This document shows positions 1 through 8,280 of a DNA stretch of 56,101 nucleotides, piece after piece. Each line of letters opens with the position of its first letter. The stretch's first letter is position 1. The translations under genes and the position numbers were made by a program. Where the stretch lies: assembly GCA_964573115.1 (NCBI GenBank), contig CAZNIP010000007.1, forward strand, positions 1 through 56,101, written 5' to 3'. The DNA comes from CAYOID01 sp964573115 (lineage in GTDB: Bacteria; Desulfobacterota; Desulfovibrionia; Desulfovibrionales; Desulfothermaceae). Below the pieces are notes generated by a model, which saw nothing but the letters and a program-made list of their open reading frames with translations, was not told the origin of the DNA and did no database searches.

Positions 1-123
1 GGGTCCAAGGCCAAGCAGGACGACCCGTCGCTCATCGAGCGGGGGATCTTTGTGGATCAGCCGGACGTCCCGGAATACTGTTCAGCCTATGAGCACACAA
101 TGGAATTGGCACACAAGGGATAG
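1..123 (+). CDS. C-terminal end of a 2-oxoacid:ferredoxin oxidoreductase subunit (probably beta)
   Basis: The reading frame is open from base 1 and closes with TAG at 121-123, giving the last 40 codons of a gene cut off by the window edge. The tail is hydrophilic and has no diagnostic motif. The assignment rests on the next gene, a Kor gamma subunit that starts 5 bases later. In many kor operons the gamma gene follows the thiamine-diphosphate-binding beta subunit, so beta is the likeliest identity, with alpha the alternative. If so, it would help oxidise 2-oxoglutarate to succinyl-CoA with ferredoxin reduction. Confidence 0.5.
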   Translation, partial: GSKAKQDDPSLIERGIFVDQPDVPEYCSAYEHTMELAHKG

Positions 124-128
124 CGGAT

Positions 129-680
129 ATGAAACGAAGCAGGCTTGTTTTTTCCGGATCAGGGGGCCAGGGTCTCATCACCGCGGCGATCATCCTGGCT
201 GAAGCGGCGGTTCTCCATGAAGGGCTCAATGCAGTCCAGTCCCAGTCCTATGGTGCAGCAGCCAGGGGCGGGGTGACCAGGTCTGACATCATCATTTCCA
301 ATGAGGACATCGACTATCCAAAGGTCATGCAGCCCAATGTCCTGGTCACTCTGACCCAGGAAGCCTACAACAGCACCTATCGCATTGTCCGTCCAGGGGG
401 TTTGCTCATCACGGACACCCATTTCGTGACCCAAAGGGGGACGGCAGATGCGACGCATCAGAACCTGCCGCTCTACGACAAGGTCATGGAGAGGATCGGC
501 AAGCCCATCGTCTTGAACATCTGCATGCTGGGCGCTCTGCAGGCCTTGACCGACCTGGTTTCCATGGAATCACTCCGGCAGGTCATCAGGGACCGTGTCC
601 CTTCGGCCTTCCTGGACATGAATCACCAGGCCCTGGAGTTGGGGGGTGAAGTCGCCAGGACAGGTCAGGACGAAGCTTAG
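129..680 (+). CDS. korC: 2-oxoglutarate (2-oxoacid):ferredoxin oxidoreductase, gamma subunit
   Basis: The 183-residue product is a typical gamma subunit of the pyruvate/ketoisovalerate oxidoreductase family. It opens with a glycine-rich FSGSGGQG loop and continues with the family block around QSQSYGAAARGG (about residues 37-48). These small subunits complete the CoA-dependent complex that converts a 2-oxoacid to acyl-CoA, CO2 and reduced ferredoxin in the cytoplasm. It sits 5 bases after the truncated upstream gene. Its last 4 bases overlap the convergent sigma-54 regulator. Next to icd and aconitase the likely substrate is 2-oxoglutarate, but the sequence alone does not exclude pyruvate or a branched-chain oxoacid. 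Confidence 0.85.
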   Translation: MKRSRLVFSGSGGQGLITAAIILAEAAVLHEGLNAVQSQSYGAAARGGVTRSDIIISNEDIDYPKVMQPNVLVTLTQEAYNSTYRIVRPGGLLITDTHFVTQRGTADATHQNLPLYDKVMERIGKPIVLNICMLGALQALTDLVSMESLRQVIRDRVPSAFLDMNHQALELGGEVARTGQDEA

Positions 681-2596
681 CTGAGACGGTGTTCTTTCAT
701 TTTTCTCCATAACGTTGTCCGGCTGACACCGAGCTTTTCTGCTGCCTTCCTTTTCGAATAACGGCATTCCTTGAGCGCCCTCAGGATGGCCTCGGCTTCA
801 TGGGAGACGAGGCTCTCCTGCAGTCCCGCCTGCCGGACATCGTCTGGACTGGTCTGCTCCTCTCTGAGCTTAGAATACTCGATGAGCTCTGCGTACAGCT
901 CCTCAAAGACAGGCTGGGCAAACCTGCCATTGCACAGGATGACCAGCTTTTCGATAAAGTTATAGAGTTGGCGCACATTTCCAGGCCATTGGAGTGTCGT
1001 CAGCCTTTCCAGGCCGTCCTCCGGGATGACAATGGCCTGAAGCCGGTGTTTGCCTGAGGCCTTGGCCACCATGTCCCTGACCAGAACGGGGACGTCTTCA
1101 GTCCGTTCTCGAAGCGGGGGGATGGTGATGGTCAAGACATCGAGCCGGAAAAACAGATCCTCCCGAAAATGCCCTGTTGTCACCTTTTGGCTCAGGGCCT
1201 GATTGGTGGCCGAGATGACTCGGACATCGATGGGAATGAGCCTGTCGCCTCCCACCCGCATGACCTCCTTTTCCTGGAGGACCCTCAGGAGCCTGCTTTG
1301 CAGGTTGAGGGGGGTGCTCCCGATTTCATCCAGGAAGATCGATCCATGATGGGCCAGCTCAAACAGTCCTGGGCGTCCCCCTTTTCTCGAGCCTGTGAAA
1401 GCCCCTTCCTCATGCCCGAAGAGCTCGCTCTCGAGGAGTTGATCAGGCACAGCCGCACAGTTGATGGACACAAAAGGGCCCTTTTTTCGCGAGCAGGCGT
1501 TGTGGATGCCCTGGGCCATGAGCTCCTTGCCAGTCCCGGTCTCCCCGGTGATGAGCAGGGAGGAGTCCGTACGGGCGTATTTCATGGCCTTGGAAAGCGT
1601 GTCCTTCATCTTGGGGCTGCGATGGATGAGGTCATCAAAGGTGTATTTGGCGTTCAACCGCTTGACCAGAGAGCGACGGACCTTGTTTTCCACCTGGATG
1701 ACATTCGAGGCGTCCTTGAAGGTGGTCACGGCCCCGACGAGGTTGCTGCCCACCTTGAGAGGGACATGGTTCATGACGAACATTTCCCCCCTGATCTTTT
1801 CCAGGTTGTCCCAGAGAGGCTGCCCGTGCAGCAAGACAGTGGCCACCGAATCTCCGGGGATGCACGTCTGGATCGGCCGGCCCTGGACGAACTCCCCGTT
1901 GATCTTGAGCAGGTCGAGAGCGGCCTGGTTGATGGTTGTGACGCTTCCGTTCTGATCAACGGAGACGATGCCTTCTGAGGTGGCATTCATGATTGTCCGG
2001 AGCTTGGTGGTCTTTTCCTGTTCCAGCCGTTTGGATTTGGCGACGGACAGGGCGTCTTCCAGGGCGGCTTTCATCACGTCTTCAGTCGTTTTCAGCTCCA
2101 CCCCGTTCATGCCAAGCTCACGAGCGATGGCCATGGACAACCCGCCACCGATGACCACGTCGCACCCCTCGTCCCGTCCCTTGCAGATCGCTGCCCTCAA
2201 GCTCCTGGAGTCGAAGAACTCTCCGGCGACCATGTTGATCCCGAAGAAATCCTGAAAGATCTCAACACGCGACAGCTCCTCCCTGAAAGAGGTCAGCAGG
2301 ATTTTGCACCCAAGCCGGCAGGCGTCCTTGACGTTTTCCAGGATGTCAAAAACACTGATTCGCACTGCAAGGACCGGGACACTCAGGTTTTCCCGGAGGA
2401 TGTTGGCCGTCCCCCTCCGGCTGATGATCACCTCCACACCGTTCTGCTCCATGTCCAGGCCTGCTGGAATGGAAGCATCCAGGGCAACATTGCTGAAGCT
2501 CGTCTGGAGGTCTGTGCCCCGGGTCACCGTGGAGGCACTGACGAAAAACTGATCAGATGCGGCAATGAAGCCGACATGGAAAGGGCGATCGTCCAT
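677..2596 (-). CDS. sigma-54-dependent activator with PrpR-type sensor domain
   Basis: This enhancer-binding protein has an N-terminal PrpR_N-type sensor (about residues 15-185, including VVIGGGLSMAIAREL), a PAS-like segment (about 190-300), a central AAA+ domain and a C-terminal Fis-type helix-turn-helix. The AAA+ domain shows Walker A GETGTGKE, the sigma-54 contact loop GAFTGS, Walker B FLDEIG and the WPGNVRQL block. I chose ATG at 2596 (639 aa) because it has AGG upstream and begins at the conserved part; an in-frame TTG at 2635 would add 13 residues and cover a candidate operator repeat. PrpR_N domains bind 2-methylcitrate-like ligands in PrpR, so a tricarboxylate effector is a reasonable inference. 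It faces away from the icd operon, whose promoter looks sigma-54 dependent. Confidence 0.92.
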   Translation of the reverse strand: MDDRPFHVGFIAASDQFFVSASTVTRGTDLQTSFSNVALDASIPAGLDMEQNGVEVIISRRGTANILRENLSVPVLAVRISVFDILENVKDACRLGCKILLTSFREELSRVEIFQDFFGINMVAGEFFDSRSLRAAICKGRDEGCDVVIGGGLSMAIARELGMNGVELKTTEDVMKAALEDALSVAKSKRLEQEKTTKLRTIMNATSEGIVSVDQNGSVTTINQAALDLLKINGEFVQGRPIQTCIPGDSVATVLLHGQPLWDNLEKIRGEMFVMNHVPLKVGSNLVGAVTTFKDASNVIQVENKVRRSLVKRLNAKYTFDDLIHRSPKMKDTLSKAMKYARTDSSLLITGETGTGKELMAQGIHNACSRKKGPFVSINCAAVPDQLLESELFGHEEGAFTGSRKGGRPGLFELAHHGSIFLDEIGSTPLNLQSRLLRVLQEKEVMRVGGDRLIPIDVRVISATNQALSQKVTTGHFREDLFFRLDVLTITIPPLRERTEDVPVLVRDMVAKASGKHRLQAIVIPEDGLERLTTLQWPGNVRQLYNFIEKLVILCNGRFAQPVFEELYAELIEYSKLREEQTSPDDVRQAGLQESLVSHEAEAILRALKECRYSKRKAAEKLGVSRTTLWRKMKEHRLS

Positions 2597-2606
2597 AGCT
2601 GAGACC

Positions 2607-2649
2607 TGTTTCAATGATGCACACCAATTTAACAATGTGTTTCAAAGAT
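2607..2649. promoter_or_regulatory. tandem direct repeats, candidate activator-binding (UAS) sites
   Basis: TGTTTCAATGAT (2607-2618) and TGTTTCAAAGAT (2638-2649) match at 11 of 12 bases. Their starts are 31 bp apart, close to three helical turns, which places them on one DNA face. They lie about 80-125 bp upstream of the -24 element at 2730, the usual position for a sigma-54 enhancer. The second copy also forms an imperfect inverted repeat with TTGAACA just downstream and lies near a TTGACA (minus strand, 2664-2659) that could serve the regulator's own promoter, allowing autoregulation. Function is inferred. Confidence 0.5.
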
Positions 2650-2729
2650 TGAACATTTTGTCAACAGTTGGCCTGCTCGTATGCATGTATCTTCTTGAAA
2701 TCTTGTGATTTTAAGATTACGTCCTTTTC

Positions 2730-2745
2730 TGGCACGATTTTTCCA
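2730..2745 (+). promoter_or_regulatory. sigma-54 (-24/-12) promoter of the icd operon
   Basis: TGGCACG-ATTT-TTCCA follows the sigma-54 consensus TGGCACG-N4-TTGCW, with one mismatch in the -12 GC. It would start transcription near 2756, about 47 bp before the icd start codon. The adjacent divergent sigma-54 activator makes this the natural promoter for the tricarboxylate operon. Confidence 0.65.
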
Positions 2746-2802
2746 GTTCCACTGTTGTGAACACCCACGTGCACAGCAACACCAGACAAAGGAAGGTCAC
2801 GG

Positions 2803-4029
2803 ATGAGTGCTCAGGACAGGCAAGGCCAGATGATCGAATATACTGACAAAGGTGAGCTGGTCGTCCCTGATCAGCCGATGATTCCCTTTATCGAGGGCGA
2901 CGGTGTCGGCCCGGACATCTGGAGGGCCTCGGTTCAGGTCTTTGATGCGGCAGTGGCCAAGGCGTATGCAGGCCAGAAACAGATTCACTGGGTGGAAGTC
3001 CTGGCCGGAGAGAAATCCAGGGAGGGCACAGGCCAGTGGCTCCCCACTGAGACCCTGGAAAAGCTGAAGGAACACAAGGTCGGCATCAAAGGGCCCTTGA
3101 CCACCCCTGTCGGGAGCGGCATTCGCAGCCTGAACGTGGCCATCCGCCAGAACCTGGATCTCTATGCCTGCATCCGCCCGGTGCAGCACATAGCCGGCGT
3201 GCCGAGCCCGGTCAAGGACCCCGGGAAGGTGGACATGATCGTCTTCAGGGAGAACACGGAAGATGTCTATGCCGGCCTGGAATGGTCCTCAGGCAGTGAG
3301 GAGGTCCGGAAGATCATCGAGTTTTTCAAGGACACGTTCGGCGTGCCGCTTCGAGACGATTCAGCCCTGGGACTGAAGCCCATGAGCCCCTTCGGCTCCA
3401 AGCGTCTGGTTCGAAAAGCCATCCAGTGGGCGATTGAGACCAAGAGGAAGAGCGTCACCCTTGTGCACAAAGGCAACATCATGAAGTTCACCGAGGGCGC
3501 CTTCCGGGACTGGGGCTATGAACTGGCCGCCCAGGAGTTCAGCGGCCAGACCCTTGCCGAGGCCGACCTGGATGGCAGTGGCCAGGATTCAGGGGGCAAG
3601 ATCATCATCAAGGACAGGATCGCCGACGCCATGTTCCAGCAGGTCCTCCTCCGGCCGGATGAGTACGATGTCCTGGCCATGCCCAACTTGAACGGGGACT
3701 ACATGTCTGATGCCCTGTCAGCCCAGGTTGGCGGGCTGGGTATGGCCCCCGGGGCCAACATGAGTGACAGGGTGGCGGTCTTCGAGGCCACCCACGGCAC
3801 AGCCCCGAAATATGCCGGGCAGGATGTGATCAATCCCAGCTCCATGCTCCTGTCAGGGGTCCTGATGTTTGACCATCTCGGCTGGTTTGAGGCTGCAGAT
3901 CTCATTCGACAGGCCCTGGGAGCCACCATTCAGGACAAGAGAGTGACCTACGATCTGGCCCGGCAGCTTCAGGGCGCTGAAAAGATCAAGTGCTCCGAGT
4001 TTGCCCGGGCCATCATTGAGCGTCTTTAA
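2803..4029 (+). CDS. icd: isocitrate dehydrogenase, NADP-dependent
   Basis: The 408-residue protein is a homodimeric prokaryotic isocitrate dehydrogenase, oxidatively decarboxylating isocitrate to 2-oxoglutarate. It has the substrate-site block IRSLNVAIRQ, the FRENTEDVYAGLEW segment, VHKGNIMKFTEG, and NLNGDYMSDALSAQVGGLG. NADP preference is supported by HGTAPKYAGQD and by Tyr and Arg in VTYDLAR, at the positions of E. coli Tyr391 and Arg395. An AAGGAAGGT Shine-Dalgarno precedes ATG 2803. It is the first gene after the sigma-54-type promoter and is followed 11 bases later by aconitase. Together with the upstream Kor genes it links a tricarboxylate to succinyl-CoA. Confidence 0.95.
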   Translation: MSAQDRQGQMIEYTDKGELVVPDQPMIPFIEGDGVGPDIWRASVQVFDAAVAKAYAGQKQIHWVEVLAGEKSREGTGQWLPTETLEKLKEHKVGIKGPLTTPVGSGIRSLNVAIRQNLDLYACIRPVQHIAGVPSPVKDPGKVDMIVFRENTEDVYAGLEWSSGSEEVRKIIEFFKDTFGVPLRDDSALGLKPMSPFGSKRLVRKAIQWAIETKRKSVTLVHKGNIMKFTEGAFRDWGYELAAQEFSGQTLAEADLDGSGQDSGGKIIIKDRIADAMFQQVLLRPDEYDVLAMPNLNGDYMSDALSAQVGGLGMAPGANMSDRVAVFEATHGTAPKYAGQDVINPSSMLLSGVLMFDHLGWFEAADLIRQALGATIQDKRVTYDLARQLQGAEKIKCSEFARAIIERL

Positions 4030-4040
4030 GGAGTTCGGCC

Positions 4041-5981
4041 ATGTCCAACCTGGTTCACAAGATCATCAAGTCTCACCTGGTCTCCGGGGAGATGGTCCTG
4101 GGAGCGGAAATAGGGATCAGGATCGACAACACCCTGATCCACGACGCCACCGGCCAGATGGCCATGCTCCAGTTCGAGGCCCTGGGCATTCCCAGGGTCA
4201 AGACCAAGAGGTCGGTGACCTATACTGATCACAATACTCTGCAGATCGGCTTCGAGAACATGGACGATCACCATTTCCTGGCATCGGCCAGCCGGAAGTT
4301 CGGGCTCTTCACCTCGAAAGCCGGCAACGGCATCTGCCATCAGGTCAACCTGGAGCGTTTTTCCATCCCTGGTGACACCCTCCTCGGAGCTGACAGCCAC
4401 ACCACAACCGGCGGCGGGGTGGGCATGCTGGCCATTGGAGCCGGTGGCCTGGACATTGCCGTAGCCATGGCTGGACAGCCATTTTATCTGCCCATGCCCA
4501 GGGTGATGAAGGTCGAGTTGACTGGATCCCTGCCGGACTGGTCGACGGCCAAGGACGTTGTCCTGGAGATCCTCAGGCGGCTCACTGTTTCAGGTGGACG
4601 GGGAAAGATCCTCGAATTCACCGGGGAGGGGGTTCGGAACCTCTCCGCACCAGAGCGGGCCACGATCGCCAACATGAGCATCGAGTGCGGGGCGTTCACG
4701 GCCATCTTCCCCAGTGACGACGTCACCAGGGAGTATTTTGCTGCGCAACAGAGGGACAACGACTGGAAAGAGCTCAGAGCGGACCCCGACGCCGACTACG
4801 ATGAAGAGATGAGTCTCGATCTTTCCACCATCGAACCTCTGGTGGCTCAACCTCATTCGCCGGACAACGTCGTCCCGGTCGCCGAGGTCAAGAATGTCAA
4901 GGTCGACCAGGTGGCCATAGGGTCATGCACGAATTCGTCCCTGGAAGACATGTTCAACGTGGCAGAGATCCTCAAAGGCAGGCAGATCCCCGAACATGTC
5001 AGCCTGATCATCGCACCCGGTTCCAGGCAGGTGCTCATGGATCTTTCCCGGTCAGGGGCCTTGAGCGACATCCTGGCCTCAGGGGCCAGGCTGATGGAGA
5101 CCGCGTGCGGATTCTGCAACGGCGTGGGCCAGGCACCGAGGTCAGGAGGGGTGTCCGTGCGGACCTCGAACAGGAATTTTCCCGGGAGAAGCGGAACAAC
5201 TGACGCGAATCTCTATCTGGTCAGTCCGGAAACCGCGGTGGCTACGGCCCTGGCGGGTCAAATCACCGATCCCAGAACACTTGGCAGTCCAGTTCAGGTT
5301 TCTCTGCCCGGGACCTTTGCCACTGACGACTCCATGATCGTGCCGCCAGCCCCCGAAGGAGAGCAGGTCGATATCGTCAGAGGGCCGAACATCGCTCCGC
5401 TGCCCCGTTTTGAAAAGATCCCGGACACCCTGGACGGTGAGCTCCTGTTGACCCTGGGGGACAATGTGACCACAGACGACATCCTGCCGGCCGGTGCTCA
5501 TATCCTGGCCAAGCGGGCCAACATCCCGGCCATTTCAGAGTTCATCTTCTGCAAGGTCGACAGCACCTTCCCCGAAAGAGCCCGGCAGGCGGGAACAGGA
5601 TTCATCGTTGGCGGGAAGAACTACGGCCAGGGCTCCAGCCGGGAGCATGCAGCCCTGGCACCTCGATACCTCGGAGTCAGAGCTGTCCTGGCCGAGTCCT
5701 TTGCCAGAATTCACAAGTCCAACTTGATCAACTTCGGGATCCTGCCTCTGGAATTCCAGGATGCTGCCGATGCTTCCTCCTTCAGCCAGGGAGACAGGCT
5801 GGGCCTTGAAAACGTGCGGGCCGTTCTCGCGCAGGAAGGTGACAACGAGATCGTGGTGCACAATCTGACCAGGAACAGCACGGTGAGGGCCAGGCTGGAT
5901 GTCTCCCCGAGGCTGCGAAGAGTGCTCCTGGATGGTGGGACGCTCAACCATGCCAAGACCATGAGCTCGTCAGCCGAGTGA
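4041..5981 (+). CDS. acn: aconitate hydratase
   Basis: The 646-residue protein interconverts citrate, cis-aconitate and isocitrate with a [4Fe-4S] cluster. The three cluster cysteines are visible: Cys296 in GSCTNSS, and Cys356 and Cys359 in CGFCNG. The substrate motif GADSHTTTGGG lies near residue 117, and the swivel domain carries GKNYGQGSSREHAA. The length fits the compact bacterial aconitase of about 640 residues rather than the 860-890-residue AcnA/AcnB. The gene follows icd by 11 bases. The pairing with the PrpF-like gene further down recalls AcnD-PrpF, although this enzyme is not AcnD-like in length. Confidence 0.95.
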   Translation: MSNLVHKIIKSHLVSGEMVLGAEIGIRIDNTLIHDATGQMAMLQFEALGIPRVKTKRSVTYTDHNTLQIGFENMDDHHFLASASRKFGLFTSKAGNGICHQVNLERFSIPGDTLLGADSHTTTGGGVGMLAIGAGGLDIAVAMAGQPFYLPMPRVMKVELTGSLPDWSTAKDVVLEILRRLTVSGGRGKILEFTGEGVRNLSAPERATIANMSIECGAFTAIFPSDDVTREYFAAQQRDNDWKELRADPDADYDEEMSLDLSTIEPLVAQPHSPDNVVPVAEVKNVKVDQVAIGSCTNSSLEDMFNVAEILKGRQIPEHVSLIIAPGSRQVLMDLSRSGALSDILASGARLMETACGFCNGVGQAPRSGGVSVRTSNRNFPGRSGTTDANLYLVSPETAVATALAGQITDPRTLGSPVQVSLPGTFATDDSMIVPPAPEGEQVDIVRGPNIAPLPRFEKIPDTLDGELLLTLGDNVTTDDILPAGAHILAKRANIPAISEFIFCKVDSTFPERARQAGTGFIVGGKNYGQGSSREHAALAPRYLGVRAVLAESFARIHKSNLINFGILPLEFQDAADASSFSQGDRLGLENVRAVLAQEGDNEIVVHNLTRNSTVRARLDVSPRLRRVLLDGGTLNHAKTMSSSAE

Positions 5982-6013
5982 GCCTGGATGCAACTTCAAA
6001 GAACCAAAAAAAG

Positions 6014-6048
6014 AGAATTCAGCTTTGCCAGAGGCAAAGCTGAATTCT
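6014..6048 (+). repeat. perfect 16-bp hairpin in the acn-hmgL intergenic gap
   Basis: Two 16-base arms (6014-6029 and 6033-6048) pair perfectly around an AGA loop, and end 3 bases before the GAGAAGG ribosome-binding region of the next gene. The plus strand has no U-tract, so this is not a plus-strand terminator. Read on the minus strand the hairpin is followed by a T-run, but no minus-strand gene ends here. It may be an RNA-processing or stability element, or a short dispersed palindrome related to the one at 38854. Confidence 0.8.
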
Positions 6049-6059
6049 GAGAGAAGGCC

Positions 6060-6989
6060 ATGAACACTGTGGTGTTTGAAGATCAGACCTTGAGAGACGG
6101 GCTCCAGAATGAATCGCGGGTCTTCACTCTGGATGAGAAGCTTCGTCTTCTGGATATCTTGGTGGGTGCCGGCCTGAAAAGAATCCAGCTTGGTTCCTTT
6201 GTTCACCCCAAGCGGGTCCCGCAGATGGCCGACACGGACGAGTTTGTCCGCGCTGCCGGACAGCGGGAGGGCATCTCCCTGACAGGGCTCATCCTGAATG
6301 AAAAGGGCCTTGAACGGGCCTTGGACTGCGGGATATCGGACGTGGCTCTGTCGGTCTCTGTGTCTGACGCCCACAGTCGAAGAAATGTGAACAAGCCTGC
6401 CAGAGAAGCCCTGGACACCATGGCCCCCCTGGTGGAAAAGGCCGTTCAGGCAGGGCTCAATGTCCGAGCGGGGCTGCAATGCGCCTTTGGCTGCGTGCTC
6501 GAAGGGGCCATCGATCCTGCAAAGGTCACCTCTGCGGCCAGGGCAATGGCTTCAGCCGGGGCGCAGGAGATCAATCTCGCGGATACGACTGGCATGGGCA
6601 ACCCATCCATGATTCGTGACGTGTGCCAGAGGGTGCAGGAAGCTGTTCCTCAAGCAGGCCTGGTCCTGCATCTCCACAATACCAGGGGGCTCGGGATTTC
6701 CAATATGCTGGCCGGGTACGAGAGCGGGGTCCGGGTCTTTGACGTCTGTACAGGGGGCCTGGGTGGATGTCCCTTTGTCAAAGGGGCAGCCGGGAACATC
6801 CCCACTGAGGATGCCGTTCATGTGTTTGAAGCCGTGGGGGTCTCGACAGGCGTCGAGGTGAAGGCCCTGATGCCGGCTGTTGATCTCCTGGAGGAGCAGC
6901 TCGGCCGCTCCCTGCCCGGGCACATGAAGAAGGTCATACAATCTGGACAGCCCTTGTGGCCAGAGGCAGGAGGACATGTCAATGCGTGA
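6060..6989 (+). CDS. HMG-CoA-lyase-like enzyme (DRE-TIM family)
   Basis: The 309-residue TIM-barrel protein carries the lyase signature: TLRDGLQNE (Arg12, Asp13), metal-ligand histidines 204 and 206 in LHLHNTRG, and a catalytic cysteine, Cys237, in GGLGGCPF followed by GNIPTED. Family members cleave 3-hydroxy-3-methylglutaryl-CoA to acetyl-CoA and acetoacetate using Mg2+. It overlaps the CoA-transferase gene downstream and follows aconitase, so its acyl-CoA substrate may be a tricarboxylate-derived 3-hydroxyacyl-CoA such as citryl-CoA or citramalyl-CoA; that is inference. Start ATG 6060 has GAGAAGG close upstream. Confidence 0.85.
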   Translation: MNTVVFEDQTLRDGLQNESRVFTLDEKLRLLDILVGAGLKRIQLGSFVHPKRVPQMADTDEFVRAAGQREGISLTGLILNEKGLERALDCGISDVALSVSVSDAHSRRNVNKPAREALDTMAPLVEKAVQAGLNVRAGLQCAFGCVLEGAIDPAKVTSAARAMASAGAQEINLADTTGMGNPSMIRDVCQRVQEAVPQAGLVLHLHNTRGLGISNMLAGYESGVRVFDVCTGGLGGCPFVKGAAGNIPTEDAVHVFEAVGVSTGVEVKALMPAVDLLEEQLGRSLPGHMKKVIQSGQPLWPEAGGHVNA

Positions 6990-8181
6990 TGCGGACCAGT
7001 CGTTACCGCTCGAGGGCCTTCGCGTCCTTGAGTTCGGACACACGGTCATGGGGCCGACCTGCGGCCTCATTCTGGCCGATATGGGTGCGGAGGTCTTCAA
7101 GGTCGAGAAAGCCGGCAAAGGCGATGACACGAGACATCTGAAAGGATTTGGAGCCGGATTTTTCCCTTTTTTCAACCGGAACAAGAAGAGCATTTCCGTT
7201 GATCTCAAATCTGAGCAGGGAAAGGACGTCGTCTCCAAACTGATCAACCGATCAGACGTGCTCATTGAGAATTTCGGTCCAGGAACCATGGACCGGCTTG
7301 GCTTTGGCTATGAAGTGTGCAAGAGTATCAATGATCGTCTCATCTTCTGTTCTCTCAAGGGGTTCATGCCAGGACCGTATGAAAAGCGGCCTGCCCTGGA
7401 TGAGGTCGTGCAGATGATGTCCGGTCTGGCCTACATGACCGGTCCCACAGGAAGACCCCTCAGGGCTGGAGCCTCTGTCGTGGATATCATGGGCGGCACC
7501 TATGGGGCTGTGGGGATCCTGAGCGCCCTGCACGAGCGGCAGAGGACCGGGAAGGGCAAGTTTGTTCAGGCCACGCTCTATGAGTCGGCGGCATTCCTTG
7601 TCGGACAGCATATGGCCATTGCCGCGGCCACTGGCCAGCCTCCACCCCCGATGCCGGAGAGGGGCCGGACCTGGTCCATTTACGACCTCTTCACGACTGC
7701 TGATGATGAGCAGGTTTTCCTCGGAGTGACCAGTGAGCGTCACTGGGCGTCGTTGTGCAGTGTCTTCGGGTTTGATGACTTTCTTGAAGACAGCCGGTTG
7801 GCCACCAACCACGATCGAATCGAACAGCGGCAATGGTTCCTGCCCGAGCTGCAACAACGGATCAGGAAGCTGTCGAAAGAGGAGTTCATGGCCCTGGCCG
7901 AGCAGGCCTCTGTGCCCTTTGCCCCAATTGGTCAGCCAAAGGACCTTTTTGAGGATGAGCACTTGAACCTGTCCCATGGTCTGGCAGAGACAACCTTTCC
8001 AAGCGGCAGCAGGGCGAAACTGCCCAAAATCCCATTGAGCATGGACCACCAGAGGTTCGATCTCAGGTCTGATCCGCCAAGGGTCGGCCAGGGGGCAGAG
8101 CAATTCCTTCTTCAAGCGGGCCTGACCGCTGAACAATTCCGGCAGTTGCAAGAGGAAGGCATCATCACGATCGAACAGTGA
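6976..8181 (+). CDS. family III CoA-transferase (CaiB/BaiF type)
   Basis: The 401-residue protein starts with the family's LEGLRVLEFGHTVMGP segment, followed by LADMGAEVFKVEK and SVDLKS. The catalytic Asp is probably Asp170 in VVDIMGGTYG, aligned with Asp169 of formyl-CoA transferase. These enzymes move CoA between carboxylic acids through enzyme-bound anhydrides. An AGGAGG precedes ATG 6976, and the gene overlaps the lyase gene by 14 bases, so the two are probably translationally coupled. The donor could be the succinyl-CoA produced by Kor; the acceptor is unknown. An alternative in-frame ATG lies two codons downstream. Confidence 0.87.
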   Translation: MSMRDADQSLPLEGLRVLEFGHTVMGPTCGLILADMGAEVFKVEKAGKGDDTRHLKGFGAGFFPFFNRNKKSISVDLKSEQGKDVVSKLINRSDVLIENFGPGTMDRLGFGYEVCKSINDRLIFCSLKGFMPGPYEKRPALDEVVQMMSGLAYMTGPTGRPLRAGASVVDIMGGTYGAVGILSALHERQRTGKGKFVQATLYESAAFLVGQHMAIAAATGQPPPPMPERGRTWSIYDLFTTADDEQVFLGVTSERHWASLCSVFGFDDFLEDSRLATNHDRIEQRQWFLPELQQRIRKLSKEEFMALAEQASVPFAPIGQPKDLFEDEHLNLSHGLAETTFPSGSRAKLPKIPLSMDHQRFDLRSDPPRVGQGAEQFLLQAGLTAEQFRQLQEEGIITIEQ

Positions 8182-8280
8182 TCGTGACGGCAACGATGAC
8201 AAGGAGGTGAATCTGGACGTGAACTGATGTATCGTGAAGTGTCCACAGAACATCCCATCAATCGAAAGGAGGAGTGAGGC

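Noticed and set aside
41..160. TTGGCACAC (104-112) as another sigma-54 -24 element
   Set aside because: No -12 GC at the required spacing, and it lies within an operon 17 bases before korC.
1169..1978. 269-codon plus-strand frame inside the sigma-54 regulator
   Set aside because: It lies opposite a well-supported gene with all expected motifs and has no recognisable protein features; typical GC-rich shadow.
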